A stretch of 64,000 bases of DNA, from positions 1,922,001 to 1,986,000 of the forward strand of contig NZ_SACN01000001.1 of the NCBI RefSeq assembly GCF_004005865.1, read 5' to 3'. The translations under genes were made by a program, and so were the position numbers. Below the pieces are notes generated by a model that saw only the letters and a list, made by a program, of their open reading frames with translations, was not told where the DNA came from and did no database searches. This DNA comes from Sphingomonas crocodyli (GTDB taxonomy: Bacteria > Pseudomonadota > Alphaproteobacteria > Sphingomonadales > Sphingomonadaceae). Positions 36,444 through 44,984 of this stretch are shown here, one piece after another (position 1 is the first letter of the stretch; each line of letters opens with the position of its first letter).

Positions 36444-36620
36444 TCAGCGGCGGCGATCGTACAGCCAGAGGCCGACGGAGATCGCCGCGCCGATCGCGAG
36501 GCCCGCGATGATGCCGATCGTGGGCTGGTGCATCCGTGCGCCGACGAAGGCCCCGACGACGATGGTGAGGGCGAGGATGGCGCCGGCGGCGCGCGATGCC
36601 TTGGGTGCGGGATCGGACAT
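36444..36620 (-). CDS. Small membrane protein of unknown function
   Basis: 58 residues from the ATG at 36620, chosen for its AAGGGG ribosome site; an ATG at 36671 would add 17 residues. Two hydrophobic segments (GAILALTIVVGAFVGARM; IGIIAGLAIGAAISVGLWLY) are joined by a short turn, giving a hairpin with both ends on the same side. It ends in YDRRR. No family recognised. Confidence 0.6.
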   Translation of the reverse strand: MSDPAPKASRAAGAILALTIVVGAFVGARMHQPTIGIIAGLAIGAAISVGLWLYDRRR

Positions 36621-36802
36621 GCGCGCCCCTTGCCACGACAGGCAGGCGGACGCCAGCCATTCACCGTTCATGTTTGCCGGTGTTTTGGGGCGGAAGATTT
36701 GCTGTCCCACCTGTCCCGTTGCGGGAACAACGGTTCATATCGGGATTTGGTGAACGCGGCGTGCACCAGCGAACGGGCTGAAATCGGCCAAGTCCGCAAA
36801 GC

Positions 36803-36818
36803 TGGCACGCGGCTTGGA
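36803..36818 (+). promoter_or_regulatory. Candidate sigma-54 promoter (-24/-12)
   Basis: TGGCACG-CGGC-TTGGA matches the -24 consensus (TGGCACG) exactly and has the right 4-bp spacer. The -12 element is TTGGA rather than TTGC(A/T), a mismatch at the normally conserved C. Transcription would begin near 36830, 18-20 bp before the TTG start at 36848. Confidence 0.4.
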
Positions 36819-36847
36819 AGGGGAAGGGGCGTTTTGGGAGGGGTTGC

Positions 36848-37060
36848 TTGGAAGAGCTGTTCTATATCGCCGATCGATCGGGCATCGAGCAGGCGACCGA
36901 GTTGCTGCGTGATTTCGGCGATGCGGCCTTTGCTGAGGCGGCATCGCGCGCCGTGCGTTACCGCGAACTCGGCAATGCGATCCGTTTCTGCGAATGGCGC
37001 CAGATCGAGCGCGTCCTCGTCGTCCTCGCCCAATCGAGCGCCGTCGGCACCGTCCACTGA
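36848..37060 (+). CDS. Small soluble protein of unknown function upstream of tamA
   Basis: 70 residues with a TTG start at 36848, preceded by GGGAGGGG. The sequence is helical (IADRSGIEQATELLRDFGDAAFAEAASRAVRYREL) and has a hydrophobic end segment (WRQIERVLVVLAQS). There is no signal peptide and no family recognised. A sigma-54-like site lies 30 bp upstream, and tamA begins 90 bp downstream, so the two could share a transcript. The start is uncertain; an ATG does not occur early in this frame. Confidence 0.55.
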   Translation: MEELFYIADRSGIEQATELLRDFGDAAFAEAASRAVRYRELGNAIRFCEWRQIERVLVVLAQSSAVGTVH

Positions 37061-37150
37061 CGCGACGACCCGTCACGGCCGTGCGCCGGATGGTTTCTTA
37101 ATCGAACTGTTTACTGGCGGGGCGTCAGACGCCGCGCTAGACAGGCGCGC

Positions 37151-39160
37151 ATGAAGGCCGGTCGCGCGTCGTTGGGCGCACAGTCCCTCGCGGTCATAGC
37201 GTTATTCTGTGCGGGCGCCCGAACCGAGGCCCAAGGCACTGCGCCTGTCGCGCCCGAAACGCTTCCGTCGTCCGATACGGCGGGGCTCGATCCCGCGTCG
37301 GACATGGCGCCCTTGCCCGATCTGGGTGTCGAATGGCCGTCGATGGACGGGGAGGATGCGTCTTCTGGCGGCGCCACGACCAAGCCCGACAAGGACGCCG
37401 AAACCGGCGTCGATGAACAGGCCGAGCAACATTATCAGATCGCGATCGAAGGGCTGCAGGACGCCGAGGGCCTGAGCGACGAGACGCGTGCGGGATTGAA
37501 GCTGCGTTTCGACAGCCTGTCCGCGCTCAAGGAAGGCGACGGTAAGGGCAATATCGCCCAGATTGATCGCCGCGCGCGGCAGGATGAGGAATTGCTGGGC
37601 GAACTGCTGCGCGCGGCCGGCTATTATGAGGCGAATGTCTCGACGCGGATCGAGCGACCGGCAGGCGGGAAGCTGCGCGTCGTGCTCGATGCCGATCCGG
37701 GGACGCTCTACACGCTGGCAGCGATCGACCTGCCAGGGATCGAGGCGGCGGGCGACAGGGCGCCGGAGGTGCGCAAGGCGCTGGGCCTCAAGATCGGCGA
37801 TCCGGTCGACGCGGATAAGATCACGGCCGGGCAGGCGGCCGTCACGGCGGAGCTGGGGCGCGAAGGCTTCGTCTTCGCCAAGGTTGCCGAGCCCGAGCTG
37901 ACCGTCGATCACGAAGCGCACAATGCCGCGCTGGTCATGGGCATCGAACCCAATGGTTCGCGCAAGTTCGGCAAGATCACGATCGAGGGCGATCGGCTGT
38001 TCAGCGCCAAGCATATCGGCCGCATCGCCCGCTTCCGCCCCGGCCAGCCTTATGACAGCGCGCGGATCGAGGATCTGCGCCGCGCGCTTATCCAGACGGG
38101 CCTTGTCAGCGCGGTGACGATCAAGCCGGTCGAGACGAGCGATCCCGACGTGGTCGACGTTTCGGTGAAGCTGGAGCCGGCACCGGCGCGGACGATTTCG
38201 GGCGCGCTCGGCTATGGCACGGGCGAGGGCTATCGCGTCGAGGCGAGCTGGCAGCATCGCAACCTGATCCGCCCCGAAGGCGGCGTCACCTTCCGCGGCG
38301 TGCTGGGTACGCAGGAACAGACGCTGGGCGCGGTCCTGCGCCGCAATAATTACAAGGCGCGCGATCGCGTGCTGACGGGGCAGGTCTATCTCAGCCACCT
38401 CGACCAGAATGCCTATGAGGCGCGCAGCCTTACGATCGCGGCGGGGATGGAGCGCCAGACCAACATCATCTGGCAGAAGAAATGGACCTGGTTCTACGGG
38501 GTCGAGTTCGTCGCATCGAAGGAAGACGATACCGTCAAGGCGACGGGCGCGCCGCGTTCGCGCCAATATCTGATCGGCGCGTTCCCGACAGGCCTGACCT
38601 ATGACGGATCGGACGACCTGCTGAACCCCAGCAAGGGCTATCGCCTGTCGGGCCGCGTTTCGCCCGAAGCGTCGCTGCAGGGGAGCGCCTTCGGCTATGT
38701 GAAGGCGCAAGTCGACGGCAGTTACTATATGCCCGTCACCGATCGCGTGGTGATGGCGGGCCGCGTGCGGCTGGGCAGCATCTTCGGCGCGGGGGCGGAA
38801 CGGATCGCGCCGACGCGGCGCTTCTATGCGGGCGGCGGCGGATCGGTGCGCGGCTTCGGCTATCAGAAGATCGGCCCGGTCGACGTCAACGGCGATCCGG
38901 CGGGCGGGCGCAGCCTTGCGGAATTCTCGATCGAGAGCCGCGTGCGCTTCGGCGATTTCGGCGTGGTGCCGTTCATCGACGGCGGTAATCTCTATGCGGC
39001 GACGCTGCCGACCTTCGACAATCTGCGCTACGGCGCGGGTCTGGGCGTGCGTTATTATACCAGCTTCGGGCCGATCCGCGTCGATGTCGGCACCCCGCTC
39101 AATCGGCGGCCGGGGGATTCGCGCGTCACCGTCTATGTCTCGCTGGGGCAGGCCTTCTGA
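37151..39160 (+). CDS. tamA: Autotransporter/translocation assembly protein TamA (Omp85 family)
   Basis: 669 residues. An N-terminal signal-like segment (AQSLAVIALFCAGARTEAQ) is followed by a Pro/Asp-rich linker (about 35-95), POTRA-like domains (about 100-330; GSRKFGKITIEGDRLF, PVDADKITAGQAAVTAEL), and a C-terminal 16-strand barrel. The barrel has the Omp85 motif RFYAGGGGSVRGFGYQ and ends with FGPIRVDVGTPLNRRPGDSRVTVYVSLGQAF, with the final Phe required for outer-membrane insertion. With TamB it inserts outer-membrane proteins. Its stop overlaps the tamB ATG by one base. Confidence 0.93.
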   Translation: MKAGRASLGAQSLAVIALFCAGARTEAQGTAPVAPETLPSSDTAGLDPASDMAPLPDLGVEWPSMDGEDASSGGATTKPDKDAETGVDEQAEQHYQIAIEGLQDAEGLSDETRAGLKLRFDSLSALKEGDGKGNIAQIDRRARQDEELLGELLRAAGYYEANVSTRIERPAGGKLRVVLDADPGTLYTLAAIDLPGIEAAGDRAPEVRKALGLKIGDPVDADKITAGQAAVTAELGREGFVFAKVAEPELTVDHEAHNAALVMGIEPNGSRKFGKITIEGDRLFSAKHIGRIARFRPGQPYDSARIEDLRRALIQTGLVSAVTIKPVETSDPDVVDVSVKLEPAPARTISGALGYGTGEGYRVEASWQHRNLIRPEGGVTFRGVLGTQEQTLGAVLRRNNYKARDRVLTGQVYLSHLDQNAYEARSLTIAAGMERQTNIIWQKKWTWFYGVEFVASKEDDTVKATGAPRSRQYLIGAFPTGLTYDGSDDLLNPSKGYRLSGRVSPEASLQGSAFGYVKAQVDGSYYMPVTDRVVMAGRVRLGSIFGAGAERIAPTRRFYAGGGGSVRGFGYQKIGPVDVNGDPAGGRSLAEFSIESRVRFGDFGVVPFIDGGNLYAATLPTFDNLRYGAGLGVRYYTSFGPIRVDVGTPLNRRPGDSRVTVYVSLGQAF

Positions 39161-42100
39161 TGTCGCGGGCGATGCTCCTGCGGATCGCGCGCGGCGTGGG
39201 CATGGCGCTGGTCGGGCTGTTGCTGCTGCTCGCGATCGCGGTGGCGATGCTCGATACCGGGCCGGGGCATCGGCTGATCGTCGATCGCATCGCGAAGATC
39301 GCGCCGTCATCGGGCCTGCGCATCAAGATCGGGCGGATCGACGGTTCGATCTGGAGCAAGGCGACGATCCGCGACCTGCGGCTTTATGATGCGCGCGGGC
39401 TGTTCCTCGAGGCGCCCGAAATCGCGCTCGACTGGAAACCGGCGGCGTGGATGGCGAACCGGCTGTCGATTGACCGGCTCGAATCCGATCTGGTGGTGCT
39501 GCAGCGCCTGCCCAAACTGAAACCTTCGACGAAGAAGGGGCCGCTGCTGCCCGGCTTCGACATCCATCTGGGCAAGCTGAAGATCGCGCATCTGCGGCTG
39601 GGCAAGGCGGTGCCAGGCATGGCGAGCAGCGTGCGGATCGACGGGCGCGCCGACATTCGCAAGGGCCGCGCGCTGATCGATCTGGCGGCCGACAGCAACG
39701 TACGCGACCAGCTGAAGCTGCGCGTCGATGCCGAGCCGGACGCCAATCGCTTCGATGTCGAGGCGCGCGTGACGGGGCCGGACAAGGGGCTGTTCGCCGG
39801 GCTGATCGGGTTCCAGCGGCCGGTGTCGGGCGGCGTTTCGGGCAAGGGGACGTGGAAGGTCTGGAAGGGGCTGGCGCGGCTCGATCTGGGCGATCTGCGC
39901 GTCGTCGATCTGGCGCTGACCGCCGAACAGGGGCGCTATGGGCTGAACGGCACGCTGGCGCCGTCAAAGCTGTTGAAGGGCAAGCTGCAGCGGCTGACCG
40001 CGCCTGAAATCCGGGTCGATGGCGGCGCGATCCTGGCCGATCGCCGATTGGACGGCAGCATCGCGGTCAAGACGCCCGAGATCGAGTTCACCGCCGCGGG
40101 CATCCTCGATCTGGCGAACAATGCGTTTGAGAAGGCGACGCTCGACGGCAAGCTGATCAAGCCGCCGGCGCTGTTCCCGAACATGACGGGGCGCAACATC
40201 CGCCTGCATGCGGAGTTCGAAGGGCCGTTCGCGACCGCCGATTACAGCTATGCGCTGACCGCCGATCATGTCGCGTTCGACAATACCGGGTTTGACGTTG
40301 TGCGCGCAGACGGGAAGGGGAAACTTTCCCCCGCGCCGGTCAAGCTGCCGGTGCGGCTGACCGCGCGGCGCGTGACCGGGATCGGCGATGTCGCGGGCGG
40401 AATCCTGGGCAACCTCACCGTCGACGGCGTTCTGGCGATCGACGCGAAAGAGGTGGTCGGCAAGCAGCTCAAGCTGCGTTCGGACAAGTTGAGCGGGCTG
40501 CTCGATCTCCATCTCGATCTCCGGACGGGCGACTATGATGTTGCCCTGAATGGGAAAATGCTCCGCTACCTGATCCCCGGCCTTGGCATCGTCGATGTCA
40601 GTTCGGAACTGAAGGTGGTGCCGGGTGCCAAGGGCGGGACCGTGGTGGCCGGGCGCGGGCGCGCCTGGGTGCGCCGCTTCGACAACAGCTTCCTGCGTTA
40701 TCTGGCGGGCGGCCTGCCGGCGATCGACACGCGGATGCGGCGCGGGCCGGACGGGATCCTCCATTTCGACGGACTTGTGCTGACCGGGCCGTCGATCCGG
40801 ATCACCGGCAGCGGCTATCGGCGCAAGGACGGCACCTTCTACTTCAAGGGTAAGGGCAATCAGACGCAGTATGGCGCGCTCGAACTCACGCTCGACGGAA
40901 ATATCTCGCGCCCGAAGGTCGATCTGCTGCTCGCATCGCCGATCGATCCGCTGGGGCTGAAGGATGTCGGGTTGAAGCTGGAGCCGACGCCCGAGGGCTT
41001 CCGCTATACGGCTGGCGGCGGATCGATGCTGGGGCCGTTCACCAGCAACGGCGCGATCCTGCTTCCGCCCAACCAGCCCGCGACGATCCAGGTGGCCGAG
41101 ATCGACGTGTCGGGCGCGAAGGGTTCGGGCAGCCTGCGCTCCGATCCGGGCGGCTTTACCGGGCGGATCGATCTGGCGGGCGGCACCGTCACCGGGCCGA
41201 TGCTGTTCGCGGTGCGCGGCGGGGTGCAGGCGATCGAGCCGCATTTGCTGGCGCAGCGCGCGCGTTTCGAGGCGGCGACGCCGATCGATATCGGGCGGGG
41301 CCGCTTCGACGGGACGATCCTGCTCGATCCGGCGGGCACGACGATCGACGGCCGCGCGGGCGTCGCTGGGCTGCGCATGGGCGGGATCAGCCTTGCGCGC
41401 GGCCGGGCCGACATCAAGCTGAAGGGCGGCAACGGCACGATCCGTGGCGCGGCATCGGGCCAGCGCGGGCGCGGCTTCCAGGTGGAATCGACCCTGACGC
41501 TCGCGCCCGACAGCGTGACCGTGGAAGGCAAGGGCACGATCGATCGCCGCCCGATCGCGATCGACACGCCCGCCGTCCTGCGGCGCGAGGGCGAAGGCTG
41601 GCGGCTGGCGCAGACCAGCCTGAGCTTTGCGGGCGGCAAGGCGAATGTCGCGGGCCGCTTCGGCGGCGGCGCGAACGAACTCCATGCGAGCATGAGCGCG
41701 ATGCCGCTGTCGCTGCTCGACATCGGCTTCCCGCAACTGGGGCTGAGCGGCACGGCATCGGGCAAGCTCGATTATGCCGCGCCCGGCAATGGTGCGCCGC
41801 CGACGGGGCGTGCGAACCTGACCATCAAGGGCATGTCGCGTTCAGGTCTCGTCCTCTCCTCGCGTCCCGCCGACATCGCGGTCGCGGCGGTGCTGACGCC
41901 GAACAGCGCGGCGGGGCGTGCGATCGTCTCCAGCGGCGGCAAGGTCGTGGGGCGTGCGCAGGGGCGGATCTTGAACTTGCTCGCAGGCGGGGCGCTGGCC
42001 GATCGGCTGCGCAATGGCGGGCTGTTTGGGCAGCTGCGCTATAACGGTCCGGCGGATACGCTGTGGCGTTTGATCGGGGTCGAGACGATCGACATTTCGG

Positions 42101-43302
42101 GGCCGGTCGCGATCGGCGCGGACGTGGGTGGCACCGTTGCCGATCCGCGCATTCGCGGCACGGTGCAGACCACGGCCGCGCGCCTCGAAAGCGCGGTTTC
42201 GGGCACGGTCATCACCAATATCAATGCGGCCGGTCGCTTCGACGGCTCCCGCCTGCTGATCGGCAAGCTTTCCGGCCAGACGCGTGGCGGCGGCACGATT
42301 GCGGGCAAGGCGTCGTTCGATTTTGCGGGCGGGCGCGGATTCGGCATGGACGTGCAGGTCGATGCGACCAATGCGCAACTGCTCAACCGCGACGATATCG
42401 GCGCGACCGTCACCGGGCCGCTGCAGCTTACGTCCAACGGCAATGGCGGCACGATCGCGGGCGATGTGAAGCTCAACAAGAGCCGCTTCCGCCTGGGCCG
42501 CGCCACCGCCGTCGCGGCGATCCCGCAGATCAAGACGACCGAACTCAACCGCGCCGACGCCGGCATCGACGATGTCGCGCCGCGCGCGCCGTGGAAGCTC
42601 GATATCAAGGCGGATGCGCGAAACCAGCTGATGGTCACGGGCCTGGGCCTCGACAGCGAATGGCGCGCGAATGTGCAGATCGGCGGGCAGCTCGACAATC
42701 CGGCGATCAGCGGGCGGGCCGATCTGGTGCGTGGCGGCTATGAGTTCGCCGGGCGCCGCTTCGATCTCGATCGCGGATCGATCCGCTTCCTGGGGCAGGC
42801 GCCGCCCGATCCGGTGCTGGATATCGTGGCGAAGGCGAACATCAACGGCGTCAGCGCGACGATCAGCGTGACCGGCACCGGGCTGCGGCCGGAGATCAAC
42901 TTCACGTCGGTGCCGTCGCTGCCCGAGGACGAATTGCTGTCGCGCCTTCTGTTCGGCACGTCGATCACCAACCTGTCGGCGCCCGAGGCGCTGCAGCTGG
43001 CGGCGGCGGTCAATTCGCTACGCAGCAGCGGCGGCGGGCTCGATCCGATCAATGCGGTCCGCAAGGCGACCGGCCTCGATCGCTTGCGCATCCTGCCTGC
43101 CGATCCGACGACGGGGCAGGGGACGTCGCTGTCGGTCGGCAAATATATCGGCCGCAAGACCTTCGTGGAGGTGATCAGCGACGGCGCCGGCTATTCGGCC
43201 ACGCGTGTCGAGTTCCAGATCACACGCTGGCTCTCGCTGCTGTCGAGCATATCGACGATCGGCCGCCAGAGCGCGAGCGTGCGCGTGTCGAAGGATTATT
43301 GA
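39160..43302 (+). CDS. tamB: Translocation and assembly module protein TamB
   Basis: 1380 residues with one N-terminal membrane helix (about 10-28, GMALVGLLLLLAIAVAMLD). A very long beta-rich periplasmic body follows, and then the C-terminal TamB domain (DUF490) at about 1060-1380: RADLVRGGYEFAGRRFDLDRGSI and FTSVPSLPEDELLSRLLFGTSITNLSAPEALQLAAAV. Groove-like repeats of the RxGRGxLD type run through the body. It forms the inner-to-outer membrane bridge with TamA for protein insertion and possibly lipid transport. Translationally coupled to tamA. Confidence 0.93.
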   Translation: MSRAMLLRIARGVGMALVGLLLLLAIAVAMLDTGPGHRLIVDRIAKIAPSSGLRIKIGRIDGSIWSKATIRDLRLYDARGLFLEAPEIALDWKPAAWMANRLSIDRLESDLVVLQRLPKLKPSTKKGPLLPGFDIHLGKLKIAHLRLGKAVPGMASSVRIDGRADIRKGRALIDLAADSNVRDQLKLRVDAEPDANRFDVEARVTGPDKGLFAGLIGFQRPVSGGVSGKGTWKVWKGLARLDLGDLRVVDLALTAEQGRYGLNGTLAPSKLLKGKLQRLTAPEIRVDGGAILADRRLDGSIAVKTPEIEFTAAGILDLANNAFEKATLDGKLIKPPALFPNMTGRNIRLHAEFEGPFATADYSYALTADHVAFDNTGFDVVRADGKGKLSPAPVKLPVRLTARRVTGIGDVAGGILGNLTVDGVLAIDAKEVVGKQLKLRSDKLSGLLDLHLDLRTGDYDVALNGKMLRYLIPGLGIVDVSSELKVVPGAKGGTVVAGRGRAWVRRFDNSFLRYLAGGLPAIDTRMRRGPDGILHFDGLVLTGPSIRITGSGYRRKDGTFYFKGKGNQTQYGALELTLDGNISRPKVDLLLASPIDPLGLKDVGLKLEPTPEGFRYTAGGGSMLGPFTSNGAILLPPNQPATIQVAEIDVSGAKGSGSLRSDPGGFTGRIDLAGGTVTGPMLFAVRGGVQAIEPHLLAQRARFEAATPIDIGRGRFDGTILLDPAGTTIDGRAGVAGLRMGGISLARGRADIKLKGGNGTIRGAASGQRGRGFQVESTLTLAPDSVTVEGKGTIDRRPIAIDTPAVLRREGEGWRLAQTSLSFAGGKANVAGRFGGGANELHASMSAMPLSLLDIGFPQLGLSGTASGKLDYAAPGNGAPPTGRANLTIKGMSRSGLVLSSRPADIAVAAVLTPNSAAGRAIVSSGGKVVGRAQGRILNLLAGGALADRLRNGGLFGQLRYNGPADTLWRLIGVETIDISGPVAIGADVGGTVADPRIRGTVQTTAARLESAVSGTVITNINAAGRFDGSRLLIGKLSGQTRGGGTIAGKASFDFAGGRGFGMDVQVDATNAQLLNRDDIGATVTGPLQLTSNGNGGTIAGDVKLNKSRFRLGRATAVAAIPQIKTTELNRADAGIDDVAPRAPWKLDIKADARNQLMVTGLGLDSEWRANVQIGGQLDNPAISGRADLVRGGYEFAGRRFDLDRGSIRFLGQAPPDPVLDIVAKANINGVSATISVTGTGLRPEINFTSVPSLPEDELLSRLLFGTSITNLSAPEALQLAAAVNSLRSSGGGLDPINAVRKATGLDRLRILPADPTTGQGTSLSVGKYIGRKTFVEVISDGAGYSATRVEFQITRWLSLLSSISTIGRQSASVRVSKDY

Positions 43303-43305
43303 TCG

Positions 43306-43581
43306 ATGCGCGCGGCACGCCTGATCGTGCTGGTCTATGCGCTGCTGTGCATCGGCGCATTGATGCTGATCCCGATATCGGCAAGCGGCTGGTTTGGGCA
43401 GGGCGACGGGCTGGCTGGGATCTATGCGATCCTGCTGGCGATGCCGTGGAGCATGATGCTGGCGCGGCTGGCCGTTTCATCACCGTGGATCGCGGTTCCG
43501 CTGCTGGTGGCCGGCATGGCGGCGAACGGGGCGATCATATTGGGCATAGCGAGGCTGCTGAGCGCCGCGAAGAGGGGCTGA
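43306..43581 (+). CDS. Small membrane protein downstream of tamB
   Basis: 91 residues, three hydrophobic segments (LIVLVYALLCIGALMLIPI; LAGIYAILLAMPWSMMLARL; WIAVPLLVAGMAANGAIILG). It starts 3 bp after the tamB stop and is followed 3 bp later by the next gene, so it is in the tam operon. No family is recognised. Its role with the Tam complex is untested. Confidence 0.75.
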   Translation: MRAARLIVLVYALLCIGALMLIPISASGWFGQGDGLAGIYAILLAMPWSMMLARLAVSSPWIAVPLLVAGMAANGAIILGIARLLSAAKRG

Positions 43582-43584
43582 CCG

Positions 43585-44256
43585 ATGGACTTCATGCGCA
43601 TCCTGCAGTCGCTGGAGGAATTCCTCTATGAGGTGATGACCTGGCTGATCTTCTATCCGCGCACGATGTGGCGATCGATCAGGCACCCGATCCAGATGCT
43701 GCGCTATTCGGATCGCGAGTTGAACGATCCGCTGGAGGATCGCTTCGCGGATACGCTGAGCCCGCCGCTGTTCCTGATGCTGACGATCCTGTTGTCGCAC
43801 GCTGTGGAATTGGCCTCGCACACCGCGCTGCCGCCGACCCATTCGCCGATCGGCAAGGAGATTATGGCGTCGGATCAGAATCTGCTGATCCTGCGGTCGA
43901 TCCTGTTCGCCATCTATCCGTTGATGTTCGCGCTGCGCCGACTCCAGCGGCAGCGCGCGGCGCTCAATCGGGAGACGCTGCGCAAGCCGTTCTTCGCGCA
44001 ATGCTTCGTCGCGGCGCCGGCGGCCTTCGCGATCGGGGTCGGCACGATCATGGCGCGCGCCCATGCGCATTGGATCGCGATCGCCGGGGCGCTGCTCGCG
44101 ATCGGGGCGGTCGTCTGGTATCTGTGGGTGGAGACGATCTGGCTGCATTCGCATGCGCGGATCGGCTGGTTCGCGGCGTTTCGGTCGGCGCTGGGCACTT
44201 GGCTGCTCGCATCGCTGATCAACAGCGCGGTCAGTTTCGCGATCCTGGGCACCTGA
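43585..44256 (+). CDS. Polytopic membrane protein of unknown function
   Basis: 223 residues. Four to five hydrophobic segments (LFLMLTILLSHAVELA; ILRSILFAIYPLMFAL; CFVAAPAAFAIGVGTIMA; WIAIAGALLAIGAVVWYLWV; LGTWLLASLINSAVSFAI) follow an N-terminal amphipathic stretch (FLYEVMTWLIFYPRTMWRS). The layout resembles Yip1-type or permease-like proteins. It starts 3 bp after the preceding small gene, so it closes the tam operon. No function is named. Confidence 0.75.
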   Translation: MDFMRILQSLEEFLYEVMTWLIFYPRTMWRSIRHPIQMLRYSDRELNDPLEDRFADTLSPPLFLMLTILLSHAVELASHTALPPTHSPIGKEIMASDQNLLILRSILFAIYPLMFALRRLQRQRAALNRETLRKPFFAQCFVAAPAAFAIGVGTIMARAHAHWIAIAGALLAIGAVVWYLWVETIWLHSHARIGWFAAFRSALGTWLLASLINSAVSFAILGT

Positions 44257-44321
44257 GGATCGCTTGACCTCCCGTGCCGGCTCCTATCAGGTGGCCGGAC
44301 GCGAAAAGATCGGGGGAATGC

Positions 44322-44984
44322 ATGAACGTCGCCGAAGCTGTGGCAAGCCGCCGGTCGATCCGGGCCTTTCTCGATACGCCGGTGCCGCTGGAAACCGTGC
44401 GGCGCGTGCTCGATCAGGCGCGGATGGCGCCTTCGGGATGCAATTATCAGCCGTGGGAGGCGATCGTGCTGACCGGCGCGCCGCTGAAGGCGCTGCAGGA
44501 TCGGCTGGCGGCGAGCGAGCGTGACGATCCGCAGGAATATGACTTCTCCGCCCCCAGTGCGATCGGCCCCAAATATCACAGCCGGCTGCAGCATCTGGGC
44601 GGGCAGCTTTACGGATCGCTGGGCATCGGCCGCGACCAGCGCGAGTTCAGCAAGGCGTTTTCGGATCGCAACCTGGTGTCGTTCGGCGCGCCGGTGCTGC
44701 TGCTCTGCCATTTCCCGAAGGCGATGAAGGAGCCACAATGGTCCGACGCGGGCATGTGGCTGCAGACGATCATGCTGCTGCTGCGCGGCGAGGGGCTGGA
44801 TAGCTGCCCGCAGGAATATATGGGCGTCTATGGGCGCAGCATCAAAGACCATCTCGGCCTGTCAGACGACACTTTGCTGTTTTGCGGGGTCGCGATCGGC
44901 CATCGCGACCCGGAATCGCCCGCGAACAATTTCGAGCGCGATCGCGTGCCGCTGGACGACAATATCCGCTTCGAGGGCTTTTAG
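44322..44984 (+). CDS. Nitroreductase family flavoprotein
   Basis: 220 residues from the ATG at 44322 (GGGGGA ribosome site). FMN and dimer motifs are in order: SRRSIRAFLDTPVPLETVRRVLDQARMAPSG (10-40) with the phosphate-binding RRSIRAF, and near the end GMWLQTIMLLLRGEGLDSCPQE and FCGVAIGHRDP. It fits the NAD(P)H-dependent nitroreductases/flavin reductases that act on nitro compounds or quinones in the cytoplasm. Substrate unknown. Its stop overlaps the stop of the convergent MFS gene by 4 bp. Confidence 0.9.
   Translation: MNVAEAVASRRSIRAFLDTPVPLETVRRVLDQARMAPSGCNYQPWEAIVLTGAPLKALQDRLAASERDDPQEYDFSAPSAIGPKYHSRLQHLGGQLYGSLGIGRDQREFSKAFSDRNLVSFGAPVLLLCHFPKAMKEPQWSDAGMWLQTIMLLLRGEGLDSCPQEYMGVYGRSIKDHLGLSDDTLLFCGVAIGHRDPESPANNFERDRVPLDDNIRFEGF

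Noticed and set aside
37202..39310. A 702-codon open frame on the minus strand antisense to tamA
   Set aside because: It is an Arg/Ala/Asp-rich reading of a GC-rich coding strand, with no domain, no ribosome site and full overlap with the well-supported TamA barrel.
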